DNA of 64,000 bases, from assembly GCF_001457695.1 (NCBI RefSeq), contig NZ_LN831025.1, positions 1,674,001 to 1,738,000 on the forward strand, given 5' to 3'. The translations under genes and the position numbers were made by a program. The DNA comes from Campylobacter jejuni (GTDB lineage: Bacteria; Campylobacterota; Campylobacteria; Campylobacterales; Campylobacteraceae). Positions 55,586 to 64,000 of the stretch are shown here, in pieces. Each line of letters begins with the position of its first letter. Position 1 is the first letter of the stretch. Under the pieces are notes generated by a model. That model had not been told where the DNA came from and did no database searches. It worked only from the letters and a program-made list of their open reading frames with translations.

Positions 55586-56856
55586 ATGAATGGTAAAACT
55601 TATAAATTTCATCCAAATGACACGAAAATGGATAAAAAAATAATTCAAATTACTGAAAAGTTCGGATTTAAAGCGGCTGTGTTTTCTATGGCCGCTATGA
55701 CTATGCTAGGAAGCGTGGTCATTTCATCTGCTCTGCCTGCTATCAACAGACATTTTGAAGAACTTTTAACCCAAAGTGGCGCTACTCTTGCTTCAAATTT
55801 CACATTAGCTCATCTTGATATACTTGTTCGCTTAGTTTTAACCATCCCTGCTATTTTTGTTGTCATTTTATCTCCATTTGCTGGTATTTTAATGGATAAA
55901 TTTGGCAAATTAAAATTCATTCTTCCAGCTATGGTGGTTTGGACTATTTCTGGAGTAAGTGGCTTTTTCTTAAATGATATTTATGCTATACTGACTTCAA
56001 GAGCTATTTTTGGTATGGCAACTGCTTTTATAATGACAGGCGCTTCGGCTTTACTTGGAGATTATTATAGTCGTGGTGGCTTTAATCGCAGAGAAAATGC
56101 TTTAAGTCTTCAAGGATTTTTTTGTGCGGTAGGGGGTGCTGTTTTTATTTCTATTGCAGGATTTGTTTCGAGTTATTCTTGGCGTTATCCTTTTTTAGTA
56201 TATGGACTTGGAATTTTAATTACCTTAATGGCTATCATTTATCTTTTTGAACCTAGAAAATTTAAATTCTATAATCATACAAAAATAGAAGCAAAAACAA
56301 ATTATTGGCAATTTTTCCCTATCTATTTTATAGGTTTTTTTATCATGGTAGTTTATTATATTTCGCCAACTCAACTTCCTTACTATATAGAAGAACATTT
56401 AGGATTGGATCCTAAATATATAGGTATTTCGATGTCTGTATCTGCACTATGTTATGGTTTTTTCTCTCTAAGCTATAGATATATTATAAAATTCTTAAGT
56501 ATTAAAACTATCTATGTTTTAACTCTTTTTATCGTATCTTGTTCTTTTTTGCTGCTTTTTTAGTAGATAGCTTTTTTACAGTTTTAATCGCCTTAGCTTT
56601 GCTTGGAATGGGCGGAGGTATTATGCTTGTAAATAATACGGCTTATCTTTTTTCAATCTGTCCTGAAAATGCTCGCGCTAGGGCTTATGGAATTTTAGCA
56701 AGTTGTATATTTTTAGGACAATTTTTAAGTCCTATTATCTCTCAACCTATCGTTAGACAAATGGGTCTTGTAGATGCTTTTTTAATATGGTCAATAGTAA
56801 TTTTTATAATGTGCATTGTGTTTTTATTTTTAAAGCAAAAACCTAGGATAAATTAA
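55586..56856 (+). pseudogene. MFS transporter interrupted by a frameshift (Cj1687-like)
   Basis: From ATG 55586 (AAGG upstream) the frame codes 325 aa with about nine membrane segments and stops at TAG 56561-56563. In the T6 run at 56545-56550 one more T would continue SFFAAFLVDSFFTVLIALAL and on to TAA at 56856, giving about 422 aa, the normal length for a major facilitator permease. The family region FAGILMDKFGKLKFILPAMV is in the first part. Substrate unknown. The frameshift may be real decay or a homopolymer error. It lies convergent to the accessory hydrolase. Confidence 0.75.
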
Positions 56857-56923
56857 TTCAATTAATTATATTCTTCATAATTTTTAATTAAACCTGATAA
56901 ATTTAGGTTTAATTATCTAGGAT

Positions 56924-58936
56924 TTACAAACTCTTTCGTAGAGTTTTATAATTATAATTTTTATCAAAGACAAGTTTTTCATTTTCCTTAACCTGCATTT
57001 TACCCTTGATATAAAAATACTCCTTATCACTGGTTTGAGTAAGAATAATATCAGCATCCATCATGCAATTTTCCCTACCAATTTTCATCTTTTGAGTGAT
57101 AGTGTGTTTAGCACTTAGAGGATCTTCATTTTGAAGGACTAGCTCTCTTTTAAGATTGTGTTCTACTAAAACATCAATCTCATCAAATCTATAAATACCT
57201 TCGCCAAAAACTCCACCCACTCCATCGGTTATACAAGCGTAAGTATCGCTTAAAATATCATAAGTTATACTCCTATCTACCCTACCTTCTTTAAGCAAAG
57301 TAAGAGGAGTTAAAGGAGCACTTTGAGCTTCTAAATTCACTTTATTGCTATCCTTGCCACTAAAAACAGGTAAAGCAAAATCGCATTCATTTAAATCCAA
57401 AGTCAAGGTCACATTTTCAGGCATAGGCCAAAACATAGGCCAAAAGGTTGTAGCCAAAGAAAGTCTTATCTTAGATCCCTTAGCAAAACGATATCCACAA
57501 CAATCAAGCCTTAGCTCTCTTTGGATCCATTCATTTTTTATCAAGGGTGTAAATTCACTTCTTTCTTTATTTAAGGCTAAATTTAAAACCCCATAGATCA
57601 CCCTTTGTACAAAGCCATCTTCCCTTACTTCACTAAGTTGTGCAAAAAGCATAGCTTTAGGCTTATCGCTATTTAATTTCACTTTTAACAAGGGATAACC
57701 TAAAACATCAAACTCATCTTGCAAAATTTCACTTTCAAAAACCACAGCTAAACCATCATCTAATCTTTGATCTGCAGGACTTTCTCCCAAAACGACTGCT
57801 CCCATCCACTCTCCAGCTAAAAGTCCATGATTTTGTGGGGTATTAATCTTAATGCTTTGCTTGCTTTTTTCTTGAGTGAGTCTATAAGGATTTAAAAAAT
57901 AGGCATGATAATTTATATCCTTACTAGGATAACTTTCTAATCCCACAAAACGCCCTTTAACCTCACTCACTTTAGAACTAGGTTTTAAAGGATCTTCTAT
58001 ATAAGCTTGTATCATAGGACAATCAAGAACATTATTATCTTCATCTTTTAGCCATTTATCCCACCATTTTAAAGCTTCTTGTAAAAATCCCATAGCAGGA
58101 GCTGGAAAACCATCGTGCGGATAAACATGAGCCCAAGGGCCTATAATGGCTTTTCTTGGAACCTTTAAACCTTGCATGAGAGTAAAAACAGGATTGGTAT
58201 AAGAATCAGCCCATCCATCTAAAGCAAAAACAGGTGCTTGTATATCCTCATAATTTTCACTCACCGAGCCATGTTTCCAATACTTATCCTTTAAATTATG
58301 TTCCATCCATAAAGCAGGCCATAAAGGCATATTTTCAAGTCTATGAAGCCATTTCTCTCTTCCATTTGGATCAATTTTTGGATCTACAAAACGGGCTTGA
58401 TAAGCAAGCATGATATTGCCCCACCAAAAATTATCATTGAGCAAACACCCGCCTTTATAATGTATATCTTCATTGTATCTATCATCGGTAAAACCCACCA
58501 CTATAATGGCTTTTAAATTCTTAGGTCTTCTAGCAGCCACTTGCAAAGAATTAAAACCACCCCAAGACTTACCCATCATGCCTACTTTGCCATTGCACCA
58601 TTCTTGTTTGGCTATCCATTCTATAAGCTCTAAGGCATCATCTTGTTCTTGCTTTAAATACTCATCTTTTAAGAGCCCATCAGATTCCCCACTGCCTCTC
58701 ATATCCACTCTTACAACAACATAACCATTGCCTGCAAAATAGCCATGCATAGGTTCATCTCTTGTTCTTGTACCATCATTTTTTCTATAAGGAATGTATT
58801 CTAAAATAGCAGGAAGTTTCTCATCGGTTTGTGGAAACCAAATTCTAGAAGAAAGCCTTGTGCCATCCTTTAAAGTAATCCAAATATTTTCTATCACTTT
58901 CACTTTAAATTTAAAATCTTTAATTATTTTCTTCAT
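56924..58936 (-). CDS. CocE/NonD-family (peptidase S15-like) hydrolase
   Basis: A 670-aa alpha/beta hydrolase. Catalytic residues are visible: Ser124 in GKSWGG, Asp244 in LDGWAD and His270 in GPWAH. A C-terminal jelly-roll domain (about 360-560, PLLKVKLNSDKPKAMLFAQL) is typical of X-Pro dipeptidyl-peptidase and cocaine esterase relatives. The substrate, an acyl-peptide, ester or glutaryl-type amide, cannot be told. No signal peptide. It starts at ATG 58936, 17 bases inside the adjacent MFS gene, so was co-translated with a transporter. It is not, from memory, in the NCTC 11168 order. Confidence 0.85.
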   Translation of the reverse strand: MKKIIKDFKFKVKVIENIWITLKDGTRLSSRIWFPQTDEKLPAILEYIPYRKNDGTRTRDEPMHGYFAGNGYVVVRVDMRGSGESDGLLKDEYLKQEQDDALELIEWIAKQEWCNGKVGMMGKSWGGFNSLQVAARRPKNLKAIIVVGFTDDRYNEDIHYKGGCLLNDNFWWGNIMLAYQARFVDPKIDPNGREKWLHRLENMPLWPALWMEHNLKDKYWKHGSVSENYEDIQAPVFALDGWADSYTNPVFTLMQGLKVPRKAIIGPWAHVYPHDGFPAPAMGFLQEALKWWDKWLKDEDNNVLDCPMIQAYIEDPLKPSSKVSEVKGRFVGLESYPSKDINYHAYFLNPYRLTQEKSKQSIKINTPQNHGLLAGEWMGAVVLGESPADQRLDDGLAVVFESEILQDEFDVLGYPLLKVKLNSDKPKAMLFAQLSEVREDGFVQRVIYGVLNLALNKERSEFTPLIKNEWIQRELRLDCCGYRFAKGSKIRLSLATTFWPMFWPMPENVTLTLDLNECDFALPVFSGKDSNKVNLEAQSAPLTPLTLLKEGRVDRSITYDILSDTYACITDGVGGVFGEGIYRFDEIDVLVEHNLKRELVLQNEDPLSAKHTITQKMKIGRENCMMDADIILTQTSDKEYFYIKGKMQVKENEKLVFDKNYNYKTLRKSL

Positions 58937-60159
58937 ATTTTTTTCCTTTTTTATTGTATTTTTTTATCCAAAACAAACAAAAATTAGCACCCATAATAGC
59001 CATAGCAATCATGATACTAAAATAGATATGAAAACCCTTTACTCCTTGATATTTATCAAGCAAATCTCCGGCTAAAACAGGTGCAAAAACTTCAGGCAAA
59101 TATCCAAAAGTAGAAACTATACCTATGGCCATACCAGCTAAATGTACAGGAATTTTACCCTCGCTTAATAAAGAATAATAAATACTAAAATTAGAATACA
59201 TAGCCACATAAACAATCACACAAGCTAAGGTTAAAGCCACCATTTGTATAAAACCACCCCAATAAGCACTAAACATTAAAAGCACCACTCCAAGTCCCAT
59301 GGTTACAAAACCCACTAACATAACCTTAGCCTTTCCAAAACCATCAGCTACAAAACCACCTACTATAGAAACAATGGGGCGTATATAAGAGGCTAAAACC
59401 GCTAAAATAGCTGCAAATACAGCAGAAGTACCTATAACATTACTCGCATAAGGGGTAAAATAATAAAAACTCATATTGAAAAAATAAGTACAAAAAGTGA
59501 TGGCCACCACAAGCCATAAAGCAGGATTTTTAATAAGAGATAAAAAATCACTCCATTTTAAATTTTCACTTTTTTCATGCTTACTCTCTTTTAAAAGAAA
59601 CAAAATCACTGCACTAATTATAGAGCTAAAGAATAAAAAATGATAATCATCTCTATACCCTTAGAAGCTAAAGCCTTGGTTTGAAAATAGCCAAAAATAG
59701 CCGTAGCAATAGCTAAATGTATAGTGCTAACCACACCACGACCCCCTTCAAAGACCCCATAAGCTCTTGCTTGCTGGCTAAAGTGCGTATGATTTTCATC
59801 AAAGAAGGCCAAAAAGTAAGAAGCGAAGTAATACCCCAAAGCCCATAAATAATCATAAGAGCCTTAAGCGAAGTAAAATAAAGATGAAGCAAACCCCCAC
59901 ATCCTGTAGCACCAAAGAAAAGATCAAAAGCTTCTTAGGAGCAAAACGATCTGCTAAATATCCACCCAAAGCATAAGAAAAAAGTCCTAACAAACCATAA
60001 GCACTACCTAATAAACCCATTTGAAAATTATCTAAATGATACAAAGCCATATAATCATCATAATAATACTTTCTAAAATAAGGCAAACCATAAATAATAG
60101 AACCACAAAAAGAAAGCAAAATCAAAGTGAAAAAATTCTTTTTTAAAAGTATTCTTCAT
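58920..60159 (-). pseudogene. MFS transporter with at least four frameshifts, partner of the hydrolase
   Basis: ATG 60159 follows AGGAG. The family sequence reads in successive frames: KKNFFTLILLSFCGSIIYGL then YALGGYLADRFAPKKLLIF, GCGGLLHLYFTSLKALMIIY, EGGRGVVSTIHLAIATAIFG, and lastly ILFLLKESKHEK to NN at 58920. Shifts fall at the six-base run 60139-60144, at 59914-59920, near 59765-59780 and at the six-base run 59635-59640. The intact protein would be about 413 aa with 12 membrane segments. It overlaps the hydrolase start, so both formed one operon. The carrier is lost while the hydrolase remains intact. Confidence 0.8.
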
Positions 60160-60300
60160 GGCTTCTCCTAAACAAATCTAATTTTAGTATTACATATTTT
60201 TAGTATTTTTTTAAAAAAATTAGAAAAATTTTAAAAGCTAATTTAAATTTTTGTAGATTATTTACACATTTGACAAAAATAAAACATACAAGAAAAAGAA

Positions 60301-60346
60301 TAAAATAAAAAAATTATTTCAACAAGGAAAATTACCCTTGTTGAAA
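60301..60346 (-). terminator. Terminator of the secY/ribosomal operon
   Basis: An 11-bp stem, TTTCAACAAGG / CCTTGTTGAAA (60317-60346), lies five bases beyond the secY stop. On the minus strand it is followed by AATAATTTTTTTATTTT, a good U-rich tract. Confidence 0.85.
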
Positions 60347-60350
60347 TATA

Positions 60351-61616
60351 TTACAAACCTACCGCACTTAAAGTTTGGTATTTACTCATATAAATTTGAG
60401 CTTCAATTTTTCTCATCGTATCAAGTGCTACTTGAACTACAATAAGTACGGAAGTACCGCCAAAATGAAAAGGCACACCCATAAATTTCACCAAAACCCA
60501 AGGCAAGGTTGCAACAAGTCCTAAATAAATAGAACCTGATAAAGTTAAACGAGAAGCCACTTCGTTAAGATAATTTGAAGTTCCCTCACCTGGACGAATT
60601 CCAGGGATAAAACCGCCTTGTTTTTTCAAATTTTCTGCTATATCTTTAGCGTTAAATACAATAGAAGCATAAAAATAAGCAAAGAAAATTACAAACAAGA
60701 AAGTTAAAACATGAAACAAATAACCATTTGGATTTAAAAAGTCATTAATGGCTTGTAGATAAGGATTTGTACTAGTTTGTAAAATTGTTGTTGGAAACAT
60801 CAAAATCGCACTAGCAAAAATCGGTGGAATAACCCCACTAAGATTGAGTTTAATAGGAATATAATTCATAATGCGTTTGTTTTGATTTTGCATTACAACT
60901 TTACGAGAATAAGAAATAGGAATTCTTCTTTCTCCAAGTTCTACATAAATAATCACGCCTATAGTGATTAAAATCAAAGCAAAAATTGCAAAAGCGGTCA
61001 AGAAATTCATCTCGCCTGAATTGATTTGCCCTACAGTTCCTGAAATCGCTCTTGGAATACCTGAAACAATACCTGCAAAAATGATTAAAGAAATACCATT
61101 TCCTATACCTCTTTGTGTGATTTGTTCGCCAAGCCACATTAAAAGCATAGTTCCTGCAAGCATAGAAATAGCACAAAGTGCGATAAACATATTTAAATCT
61201 TCTACCATTATAGCCCCTGCACCACCACGACCGTGCAAGCTTTGCAAACCTATAGCAACGCCTATACTTTGAACCAAAGTAATCACAATAGTCGCATAAC
61301 GGATAATTTGCATATATTTTTGCATACTATCACGCTCTTTTTTCATCTTACCAATATTTGGAAAAGTTGCTGCAAGAAGCTCCATAATAATAGAAGCAGT
61401 GATATAAGGCATAATACCTAAAGAAATGATAGAAAAGCGTTCAGCCGCTCCACCACTAAAAACATTAAATAAACCCAAAGCATTGTTTTGATTGTTATTA
61501 AAAAATTCCGCAATCACATCAGCATTGACGCCAGGAACTGGCACATAAGCCAGAACCCTATAAGCAAATAAAAATGCTAAGGTGATTAAAATCTTATTCG
61601 TCAATGCTCTATTCAT
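60351..61616 (-). CDS. secY: Protein translocase subunit SecY
   Basis: SecY is the channel subunit of the SecYEG translocon. The 421-aa protein has ten membrane segments, the plug region after YVPVPGVNAD, VFSGGAAERFSIISLGIMPYI, and LGERRIPISYSRKVV. It is the last gene of the spc-type operon, overlapping the rplO stop by one base (TAATG). Confidence 0.98.
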   Translation of the reverse strand: MNRALTNKILITLAFLFAYRVLAYVPVPGVNADVIAEFFNNNQNNALGLFNVFSGGAAERFSIISLGIMPYITASIIMELLAATFPNIGKMKKERDSMQKYMQIIRYATIVITLVQSIGVAIGLQSLHGRGGAGAIMVEDLNMFIALCAISMLAGTMLLMWLGEQITQRGIGNGISLIIFAGIVSGIPRAISGTVGQINSGEMNFLTAFAIFALILITIGVIIYVELGERRIPISYSRKVVMQNQNKRIMNYIPIKLNLSGVIPPIFASAILMFPTTILQTSTNPYLQAINDFLNPNGYLFHVLTFLFVIFFAYFYASIVFNAKDIAENLKKQGGFIPGIRPGEGTSNYLNEVASRLTLSGSIYLGLVATLPWVLVKFMGVPFHFGGTSVLIVVQVALDTMRKIEAQIYMSKYQTLSAVGL

Positions 61617-62008
61617 TATTTTGATCCGGTGACGCTAATATTCTCGTCTTTGATTTTTGATACTAAGTCTTTTGCACTTGCACCAATTAATTTGATTTTA
61701 TTCACAGATTTTGAAATTTTGTGAACACTTTTAATGCTCTCAAATGTAATTTCACTAAGCTCTTTTACAGCTGTGATTTTTTCAACATTGATCACATAAG
61801 GTTTTTGAATTTTAGAAGTAAAACCTACTTTTGGTAGTCTTCTTTGAAGTGGTTGTTGACCCCCTTCAAAACCTCTTTTTTCATTATAACCTTTTCTAGC
61901 AGTTTGACCTTTACCCCCTTTAGTAGCAGTCTTACCCATGCCAGAACCTTGACCACGGCCAATTCTTTTAGTTTTATGCGTTGAACCCGCTGCTTTTGTT
62001 AAATTCAT
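61616..62008 (-). CDS. rplO: 50S ribosomal protein L15
   Basis: L15 is a late-assembly 50S protein. The 130-aa protein has the basic Gly-rich N-terminus with [21 protein letters not shown] and [20 protein letters not shown]. rpsE ends four bases before it starts. Confidence 0.97.
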   Translation of the reverse strand: MNLTKAAGSTHKTKRIGRGQGSGMGKTATKGGKGQTARKGYNEKRGFEGGQQPLQRRLPKVGFTSKIQKPYVINVEKITAVKELSEITFESIKSVHKISKSVNKIKLIGASAKDLVSKIKDENISVTGSK

Positions 62009-62012
62009 CTTC

Positions 62013-62456
62013 TTATCCTTTTAACATTGTTAAAGCTTTGATTGTAGCACGAACCACATTAGCTGAATTATTTGAACCCAAAGACTTGGTTAAGATGTCT
62101 TTAATACCTGCAAGTTCCACGATAGGGCGTGTAGAACCACCTGCAATAACTCCTGTACCTTCACTAGCTGGTTTAAGTAAAATTCTACTTGCGTTATATT
62201 TTACCTCTACATCGTGAGCGATAGTTGAGCCTTTAGTTTTAACTTCAACGATATTTTTAAACGCATCGTCAACAGCTTTACGGATGGCATCTGGAACTTC
62301 CTTAGCCTTACCATAACCAACACCTACTAAACCTTTGCGGTTTCCAACGATAACTAAAGCAGTAAATCTAAATCTTCTACCACCTTTAACAACCTTAGTA
62401 ACTCTGCCGATATCGACGATTACTTCTTCAAATTCTTCTCTATTATATTTTTCCAT
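62013..62456 (-). CDS. rpsE: 30S ribosomal protein S5
   Basis: S5 contributes to translation accuracy; changes in it cause spectinomycin resistance. The 147-aa protein has the double-stranded-RNA-binding-type N-domain ([20 protein letters not shown]) and [17 protein letters not shown]. It sits between rplR and rplO as in most bacteria. Confidence 0.98.
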
Positions 62457-62467
62457 CGATTTACCCC

Positions 62468-62824
62468 TTATAGCCTAATGCCATTTTCTCTTAAAGATTC
62501 AGCCAATGCTGCGATAACACCATGATATACATAACCATTTCTATCAAAAACAGCTTGTTCTATCTTTTTAGCTTTTAAAGTTTTAGCAAATTCAGCAGCG
62601 ATTTTTTTAGCACCTTCTTTATTTGCTTTAACGCCAAGTTTGCGTCCATCAACTGCTGCTAAAGTTACAGCTTTTACATCATCAATCGCTTGGATATATA
62701 GAGTTCTGTTTGATTTAAATACAGAAATTCTTGGAAAATTTTCACAACCTGAAATTTTCGCTCTAATTCTTTTTTTTCTTTTGATTCTTAAAGTTAGTTT
62801 TCTTTTTAATACATTTGCTCTCAT
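62468..62824 (-). CDS. rplR: 50S ribosomal protein L18
   Basis: L18 binds 5S rRNA. The 118-aa protein has the Arg/Lys-rich N-terminus ([19 protein letters not shown]) and [18 protein letters not shown]. It lies nine bases after rplF in the operon. Confidence 0.98.
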
Positions 62825-62833
62825 ATTCTACCC

Positions 62834-63370
62834 TTACTTCTTAGATGTCTTACCAGCTTTGCGGATAATGCGTTCATCAGAATACTTAACGCCTTTTCCT
62901 TTATATGGCTCTGGTGGTCTAAATTCACGAATTTGAGCAGCAACTTGACCTACAACTTGTTTATCACTTCCTTTAACTGCAATAGTATTTTTATCCACTA
63001 CAATTTCAATTCCTTCTGGAATATCATAATTAATAGGATGAGAAAAACCAAGGCTTAGTTCTAAAACTTTACCTTTTAAAGCTGCTTTATAACCAACTCC
63101 ATTGATTTCAAGAGTTTTTGAAAAACCTTGAGTTAAACCTACAACGATATTGTAAGCTAAAGCTCTGTAAGTTCCCCAATAAGCTCTACTTTGTCTGTCT
63201 TCACCTTTTGGAGAAAAAAGAATATTATTATCTTTAATCTCAACATTTACATTTGCTTTAGTATCAAGTTCTTTTGCTAAATTTCCTTTTTTAAATTTAA
63301 GCAAATTTCCTTCTAATTTTACTTCTACTCCTGCTGGAATAGCAATCGGTTGTTTACCTATACGAGACAT
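62834..63370 (-). CDS. rplF: 50S ribosomal protein L6
   Basis: L6 binds 23S rRNA near the factor site. The 178-aa protein has two homologous domains and the C-terminal signature [14 protein letters not shown]. It starts 78 bases after rpsH, a wider gap than usual in this operon, with no feature seen in it. Confidence 0.98.
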
Positions 63371-63448
63371 ATTTTTCCTTTTTATTTGTCTAGGATATTT
63401 CTACTTTTTTAAAAGAATGGATACCCAATGCCATAAAAAGCAGATTTT

Positions 63449-63844
63449 TTACCAAATGGTACATAAAATTTCGCCGCCAACACCTGCTTTATAAGCTTCA
63501 TCATTAGCTAAAACGCCATGACTTGTGCTAACTACGATAGTACCATAACCATTTTTAAAACGCTTGATTTCATCTTTACCTTTATAAACACGACGACCAG
63601 GCTTAGAAATTCTTTTAAGCTCATTGATAACACTCTTACCTTTTTCATCGTATTTTAAAACTACATTGATAAATTTCTTTTTATCTTCTTCAATAACATT
63701 AAAACTCTCAATATAGCCCTTAGCTTGAAAAATTCCAACTAAAGCTTCTACAACTTTAGAATGTAAAAGCTTGGTTGTTTCAAGCTTTCTCATTCCTGCA
63801 TTTCTGATACGAGTGAGTGAATCTGAAATAATATCATTTATCAT
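63449..63844 (-). CDS. rpsH: 30S ribosomal protein S8
   Basis: S8 binds 16S rRNA helix 21 and in E. coli also represses its own operon. The 131-aa protein begins [18 protein letters not shown] and ends GIVV-type [28 protein letters not shown] precedes ATG 63844, nine bases after rpsN. Confidence 0.98.
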   Translation of the reverse strand: MINDIISDSLTRIRNAGMRKLETTKLLHSKVVEALVGIFQAKGYIESFNVIEEDKKKFINVVLKYDEKGKSVINELKRISKPGRRVYKGKDEIKRFKNGYGTIVVSTSHGVLANDEAYKAGVGGEILCTIW

Positions 63845-63853
63845 ATTTTATCC

Positions 63854-64000
63854 TTACCAACTTGCTTTCTTAAGACCTGGAATCAAACCTTCGTTGCCCA
63901 TTTTTCTTAAGCAAACTCTGCAAATTCCAAAATCTCTATAAACCGAATGCGGACGCCCACAAATTTGGCATCTTGTATAAGCTCTAACTTTAAATTTAGG
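63854..64000 (-). CDS. rpsN: 30S ribosomal protein S14 type Z, partial at window end
   Basis: The last 48 codons plus TAA are present, and about 13 N-terminal residues lie beyond the window. The zinc-ribbon cysteines CQIC and CRVC mark the short type Z form (61 aa in full). The C-terminus [11 protein letters not shown] is typical. It is upstream of rpsH in the spc operon. Confidence 0.96.
   Translation of the reverse strand, partial: PKFKVRAYTRCQICGRPHSVYRDFGICRVCLRKMGNEGLIPGLKKASW

Noticed and set aside
56539-56856. Separate 105-aa membrane protein gene
   Set aside because: It is the C-terminal part of the MFS transporter after the T6 slip.
59618-59839. Separate small membrane protein gene
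   Set aside because: Its sequence is the middle part of the MFS transporter read between two frameshifts.

Overview
The window is a 64 kb stretch of Campylobacter chromosome, most likely C. jejuni; C. coli cannot be excluded by eye. The DNA is AT-rich. Promoters carry extended -10 boxes (TTTTGnTAnAAT type) mostly without a -35. Gene order follows, from memory, the NCTC 11168 block Cj1621 to Cj1694c, including P19 iron uptake, the CgpA N-glycoprotein, the iamA/iamB genes, two nhaA copies and an spc ribosomal operon.

Layout. 1-2.5 kb: a membrane-anchored periplasmic protein, tRNA Gly-Leu-Cys-Ser, ribD. 3-6.3 kb: serine catabolism (sdaC-sdaA) and a PepSY-like secreted protein behind a DccR-type box. 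6.4-8.8 kb: a frameshifted DUF4261 gene divergent from exbB2-exbD2-tonB2 with a Fur-like site. 8.8-25.8 kb: an EF-hand protein, a small Cys-rich secreted protein, a PP-loop ATPase, the aroC-rnc-rnhA-TPR operon, dnaG, then a long run ending in an Mla-type lipid transporter (nfu, murE, ybaB, PDZ, ispA, tkt, iamB, iamA, MCE, lipoprotein). 25.8-32.2 kb: a sigma54-preceded gene, the CJnc180/CJnc190 antisense sRNA locus, nhaA1-nhaA2-nlpC-murI-map, and a small flagellar-type island with two sigma28-like promoters facing outward, one before a YjfB-like motility protein and one before a decayed gene. 32.2-40.3 kb: the Fur-type P19 iron operon (FTR1 permease, P19, DUF2318 protein, two ABC permeases, ATPase, two thioredoxin-like lipoproteins). 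40.3-48.2 kb: a DUF411 protein, a decayed secreted protein, five tRNAs, the recA-eno-ftsB-cgpA-ligase operon, then mqnD-fliQ-murB. 48.2-55.4 kb: a periplasmic protein, cysQ, gltA, an antiporter, bioB, topA. 55.6-60.2 kb: a frameshifted MFS gene, then an accessory module of an intact CocE/NonD (S15-like) hydrolase and a heavily frameshifted MFS transporter. 60.3-64 kb: secY-rplO-rpsE-rplR-rplF-rpsH-rpsN (partial).

Most genes are housekeeping or well-known Campylobacter functions. The unusual content is regulatory (sigma54, sigma28, DccR and Fur sites, the sRNA pair) and degenerative (five broken genes). No CRISPR array, prophage, insertion sequence, rRNA operon or long poly-G phase-variable tract was seen.
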